From an uncultured Gemmiger sp. (lineage in GTDB: Bacteria > Bacillota > Clostridia > Oscillospirales > Ruminococcaceae): 6,453 bases of DNA. Under the pieces are notes generated by a model. The model saw only the letters and a list, made by a program, of their open reading frames with translations, was not told the DNA's origin and searched no databases. The position numbers and the translations under genes are program-made. Shown here piece after piece: positions 4,015-6,453 of the stretch. The stretch is from the NCBI GenBank assembly GCA_944382805.1, contig CALWNS010000173.1:1-6453 (forward strand), written 5' to 3'. The stretch's first letter is position 1; each line of letters opens with the position of its first letter.

Positions 4015-6390
4015 ATGGACCTCTCTTATAAAAAAACGCTGGAACTGGATAAGATCATCGCCCGCGCGGTCGCGCTGTGCGCCTGCCAGGAGACCAAGGA
4101 GCAGATGCAGGCCATCGCCCCTCTGGATACGGTGGAGGAGGAACGCTACGCGCTGGCGCAGACGAACGCCGTCAATTCGCTGCTTATCAAAAACGGCAGC
4201 CCGCGCTTTGGCGCGGTGTCGGGCGGCAAACGCATCGTGGCCCACGCGGCCAAGGGCGGCATCCTTTCGATGGGCGAACTGCTGGAGATCGCGGCCATCC
4301 TGCGCAATTTCCAGGGCCTGGCCCAGTGGTACGGCCTGACCGAGCACGACCCCCTGCCCACGGACGACCTGTTCTTTGCCCTGGCGCCGCAGCCTGCGCT
4401 GGAAAAACAGATCACCGACAGCATCCTTTCGCCGGAGGAAATGGCCGATACCGCCAGCGTTACCCTGCGCGACCTGCGCCGCCGTATCCGCGCCACCGAG
4501 GATTCCATCCGCACCAAGCTGGACAACATCATCAAGAATTCCACCACCAACAAATTTTTGCAGGACGCAGTCGTCTCGCTGCGCAACGGCCGCTACGTGG
4601 TGCCGGTACGCGCGGAGTACCGCGGCGAGATCGGCGGCGTCATCCACGATGTGTCCTCCACCGGCGCCACCGTCTTTGTGGAGCCGACCGCCGTGGTCGA
4701 AGCCAACGCCCGCATCATGCAGCTGCGCGCGCAGGAACAGGAGGAGATCACCCGGATCCTCTCGGCTTTTTCGGCGCAGGTGGGTTCGCTCGAACCGCAG
4801 TTCAGCTACAGCTACGACGCCATGCTCTCCATCGACCTGTTGCTGGCCAAGGCCCGCCTGGCGGTGGAGCAAAACGCCTTTATGCCCGCTGTGTGCGATA
4901 CGGCGCGTTTTTCCCTCAAAAAAGCGCGCCACCCGCTCATTGATAAGAAGAAGGTCGTGCCGGTAGACATTGCGCTGGGCGATGAATACGACACCCTTGT
5001 CATCACCGGCCCCAACACCGGCGGCAAGACCGTTTCGCTCAAAACGGCCGGCCTGCTCAACGCCATGGCGCAGCACGGTTTCCTGATCCCGGCGCACGAC
5101 AGCTCCACCGTCTGCCATTTTGCGGAATACCTTGTGGACATCGGTGACGAACAGAGCATTGAGCAGAGCCTGTCCACCTTCTCCGGCCACATGAAGCGCA
5201 TCACCGGCATCCTTGCGCTGGCGGGGCTGGGCACGCTCACCCTGCTGGACGAGCTGGGCGCCGGCACCGACCCGGCCGAGGGCGCGGCCCTGGCAGTCAG
5301 CATTCTGGAAAAGCTGCGCCGCCGCGGCACCCTGCTTATGGCGACCACCCACTATGCGGAACTCAAGGTGTTTGCGCTGGAGACGCCCGGCGTGGTCAAT
5401 GCCAGCTGCGAATTTGACGTGGACAGCCTGCAGCCGACCTACAAGCTCAGCGTGGGCGTCCCGGGCAAATCGAACGCCTTCCTGATCAGCGCCAAACTGG
5501 GCATCCCGGCGGATGTCATCGAAGCCGCCCGCGCGCATATGTCCAGCGACGACAAGCGCCTGGACAGCGTACTGGCCCAGCTGGACGAGCTGAAGCTGCA
5601 GCTCAAAGCCGCCCAGGACGAGGCCGAGCAGGCCCGCTACCAGGCCGAGCACGCGCTGGAGGACGCCGAAAAGCAGCGCGGCGCGCTGCTGCGTCAGGGC
5701 GAAGTGGAGCTGGAACAGGCCCGCAAACAGGCGCGCGACCTTGTGCAGAAGGTGCAGAATGATGCCTATGCCTTGACGGACGAGCTGCGCCGCCTGCAAA
5801 AAGACGAAAAAGCCAGCGCCGCCCAGCGCGCCGTCCGCGCGCGGGAGATCGCCCGCAAGGACACCGAACAGCTGCTCAAGGGCGCGGCCAGCCGCGAGCC
5901 GGTGCAAAACTATGTGCCGCTTAAAGAAGTACAGGTCGGCCAGGAAGTCGTCATTGCGGAGCTGGGCCAGACCGCGGTGGTCACCGCCCGCCCCGACCGC
6001 GACGGCCTGGTCGAGGTGCGCGCCGGCATCCTGAAAACCAAGGTGCCGCTCTCCGGCCTGAAAGCGCCGGACAAACAGATCAAGCAGCCCAAGAGCCGCC
6101 GCGAACCCCATACCCACACCCATGTGCAGCTCGACCATGGCCGCAAGGCCAGCCTGGAACTGAACCTGCTGGGCTATACGGTCGAGGAGGCCCTTGGCGA
6201 GGTGGATCGGTTTTTGGACAGCGCCGTGCTGCGCGGCCAGCATACGGTATACCTGATCCACGGCCTGGGCACCGGCGCGCTGCGCGCCGGCATCCAAAAG
6301 CACCTGCGCACCCACCGCCAGGTCAAAAGCTTCCGCCTGGGCGGTTATGGCGAAGGCGGCGCCGGCGTGACCGTGGTGGAGCTGAAATAA
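4015..6390 (+). CDS. mutS2: MutS2: ATPase/Smr protein, anti-recombination and ribosome rescue
   Basis: MutS2 is not a mismatch-repair MutS: it lacks the mismatch-binding domain and carries a C-terminal Smr domain. Family members suppress recombination by cutting branched DNA, and the B. subtilis protein (RqcU) splits collided ribosomes. The 791-aa product is full length. Residues 1-300 form the core/clamp region, then comes the ABC-type ATPase: Walker A GPNTGGKT (332-339), signature region around SLSTFSGHM (385-393), Walker B LTLLDELGAGTDP (408-420) and the TTHY switch (444-447). A charged coiled coil spans about 510-625, a KOW-like beta domain about 637-682, a His-rich linker (HTHTH, 699-703), and the Smr domain about 712-791 with HGLGTGALR (749-757) and a GGAGVTVVELK end. 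The first Smr motif, usually LDLRG, reads LNLLG here (716-720). It follows recO by 30 nt. Confidence 0.98.
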   Translation: MDLSYKKTLELDKIIARAVALCACQETKEQMQAIAPLDTVEEERYALAQTNAVNSLLIKNGSPRFGAVSGGKRIVAHAAKGGILSMGELLEIAAILRNFQGLAQWYGLTEHDPLPTDDLFFALAPQPALEKQITDSILSPEEMADTASVTLRDLRRRIRATEDSIRTKLDNIIKNSTTNKFLQDAVVSLRNGRYVVPVRAEYRGEIGGVIHDVSSTGATVFVEPTAVVEANARIMQLRAQEQEEITRILSAFSAQVGSLEPQFSYSYDAMLSIDLLLAKARLAVEQNAFMPAVCDTARFSLKKARHPLIDKKKVVPVDIALGDEYDTLVITGPNTGGKTVSLKTAGLLNAMAQHGFLIPAHDSSTVCHFAEYLVDIGDEQSIEQSLSTFSGHMKRITGILALAGLGTLTLLDELGAGTDPAEGAALAVSILEKLRRRGTLLMATTHYAELKVFALETPGVVNASCEFDVDSLQPTYKLSVGVPGKSNAFLISAKLGIPADVIEAARAHMSSDDKRLDSVLAQLDELKLQLKAAQDEAEQARYQAEHALEDAEKQRGALLRQGEVELEQARKQARDLVQKVQNDAYALTDELRRLQKDEKASAAQRAVRAREIARKDTEQLLKGAASREPVQNYVPLKEVQVGQEVVIAELGQTAVVTARPDRDGLVEVRAGILKTKVPLSGLKAPDKQIKQPKSRREPHTHTHVQLDHGRKASLELNLLGYTVEEALGEVDRFLDSAVLRGQHTVYLIHGLGTGALRAGIQKHLRTHRQVKSFRLGGYGEGGAGVTVVELK

Positions 6391-6398
6391 GGCGGATC

Positions 6399-6434
6399 GC
6401 CGCCGGCGCGGCAAGATCCCGGCGCCCTGGCGGC
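6399..6434 (+). other. GC-rich potential hairpin after mutS2
   Basis: GCCGCC (6399-6404) pairs with GGCGGC (6429-6434) and GGCGC (6405-6409) with GCGCC (6422-6426), leaving a 12-nt loop and a CT bulge. No T-run follows before the window ends, so a classical terminator is not supported. No start of a further gene is recognisable in 6391-6453. Confidence 0.3.
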
Positions 6435-6453
6435 CGGCGAAAGTCGGGCCGAA

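Noticed and set aside
4077..4966. Frames of 196-288 codons inside mutS2 on the + strand
   Set aside because: They are out-of-phase readings of a full-length, motif-complete mutS2, and their proteins are Arg/Pro/Ala-rich without motifs.
3202..6414. A 1070-codon open frame on the - strand opposite recO and mutS2
   Set aside because: It is exactly codon-in-register with two certain genes, so it stays open only because they avoid TTA, CTA and TCA. Its predicted protein is a low-complexity His/Gln/Arg/Ala/Gly mix with no recognisable domain.
1..6453. A search by eye for CRISPR arrays, tRNA or rRNA genes, insertion sequences, or toxin-antitoxin and defence genes
   Set aside because: No regularly spaced repeats, tRNA-like folds, transposase motifs or defence domains are visible; nearly all of the window is covered by conserved housekeeping genes.

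Overview
The window is a compact stretch of housekeeping genes, all on the + strand: phoH, ybeY, dgkA, era, a small yqzL-like gene, recO and mutS2. High G+C in the coding DNA, strong purine-rich Shine-Dalgarno sites, and the phoH-ybeY-dgkA-era-yqzL-recO order point to a Gram-positive Firmicute. A high-G+C member of the Clostridia (Oscillospiraceae/Ruminococcaceae type, such as relatives of Faecalibacterium or Gemmiger) is the best guess. This is inference from gene order and composition; no marker fixes the species.

Layout. Positions 1-62 are an AT-rich flank (about 35% G+C by count) without a confident gene. A perfect 8-bp GC hairpin follows at 63-81. phoH then runs to 1065, with TTG at 100 the likelier start. 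After a 36-nt gap come ybeY (1102-1611), dgkA (ATGA overlap with ybeY) and era (11-nt overlap with dgkA), a tightly coupled block. A 107-nt gap after era holds two GC hairpins and an extended -10-like sequence. Then comes a second block: a yqzL-like small gene (3120-3323) that overlaps the start of recO by 83 nt out of frame, recO itself (3241-3984), and mutS2 (4015-6390). The last 63 bases contain only a GC-rich potential hairpin.

How the genes fit together. PhoH, YbeY and Era belong to a 30S/rRNA maturation theme: PhoH-family ATPases neighbour YbeY, YbeY is a zinc metalloprotein needed for rRNA processing, and Era is a GTPase binding the 16S 3' end. DgkA recycles undecaprenol for envelope synthesis in Gram-positives. 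RecO is a recombination mediator. MutS2 is known both for DNA anti-recombination and, in Bacillus subtilis, for splitting collided ribosomes.

No defence, mobile, CRISPR or biosynthetic system is visible. The most noteworthy points are the long out-of-frame yqzL/recO overlap, a short element shared by the two main intergenic regions, an altered first motif in the MutS2 Smr domain, and a C-terminal extension on DgkA.
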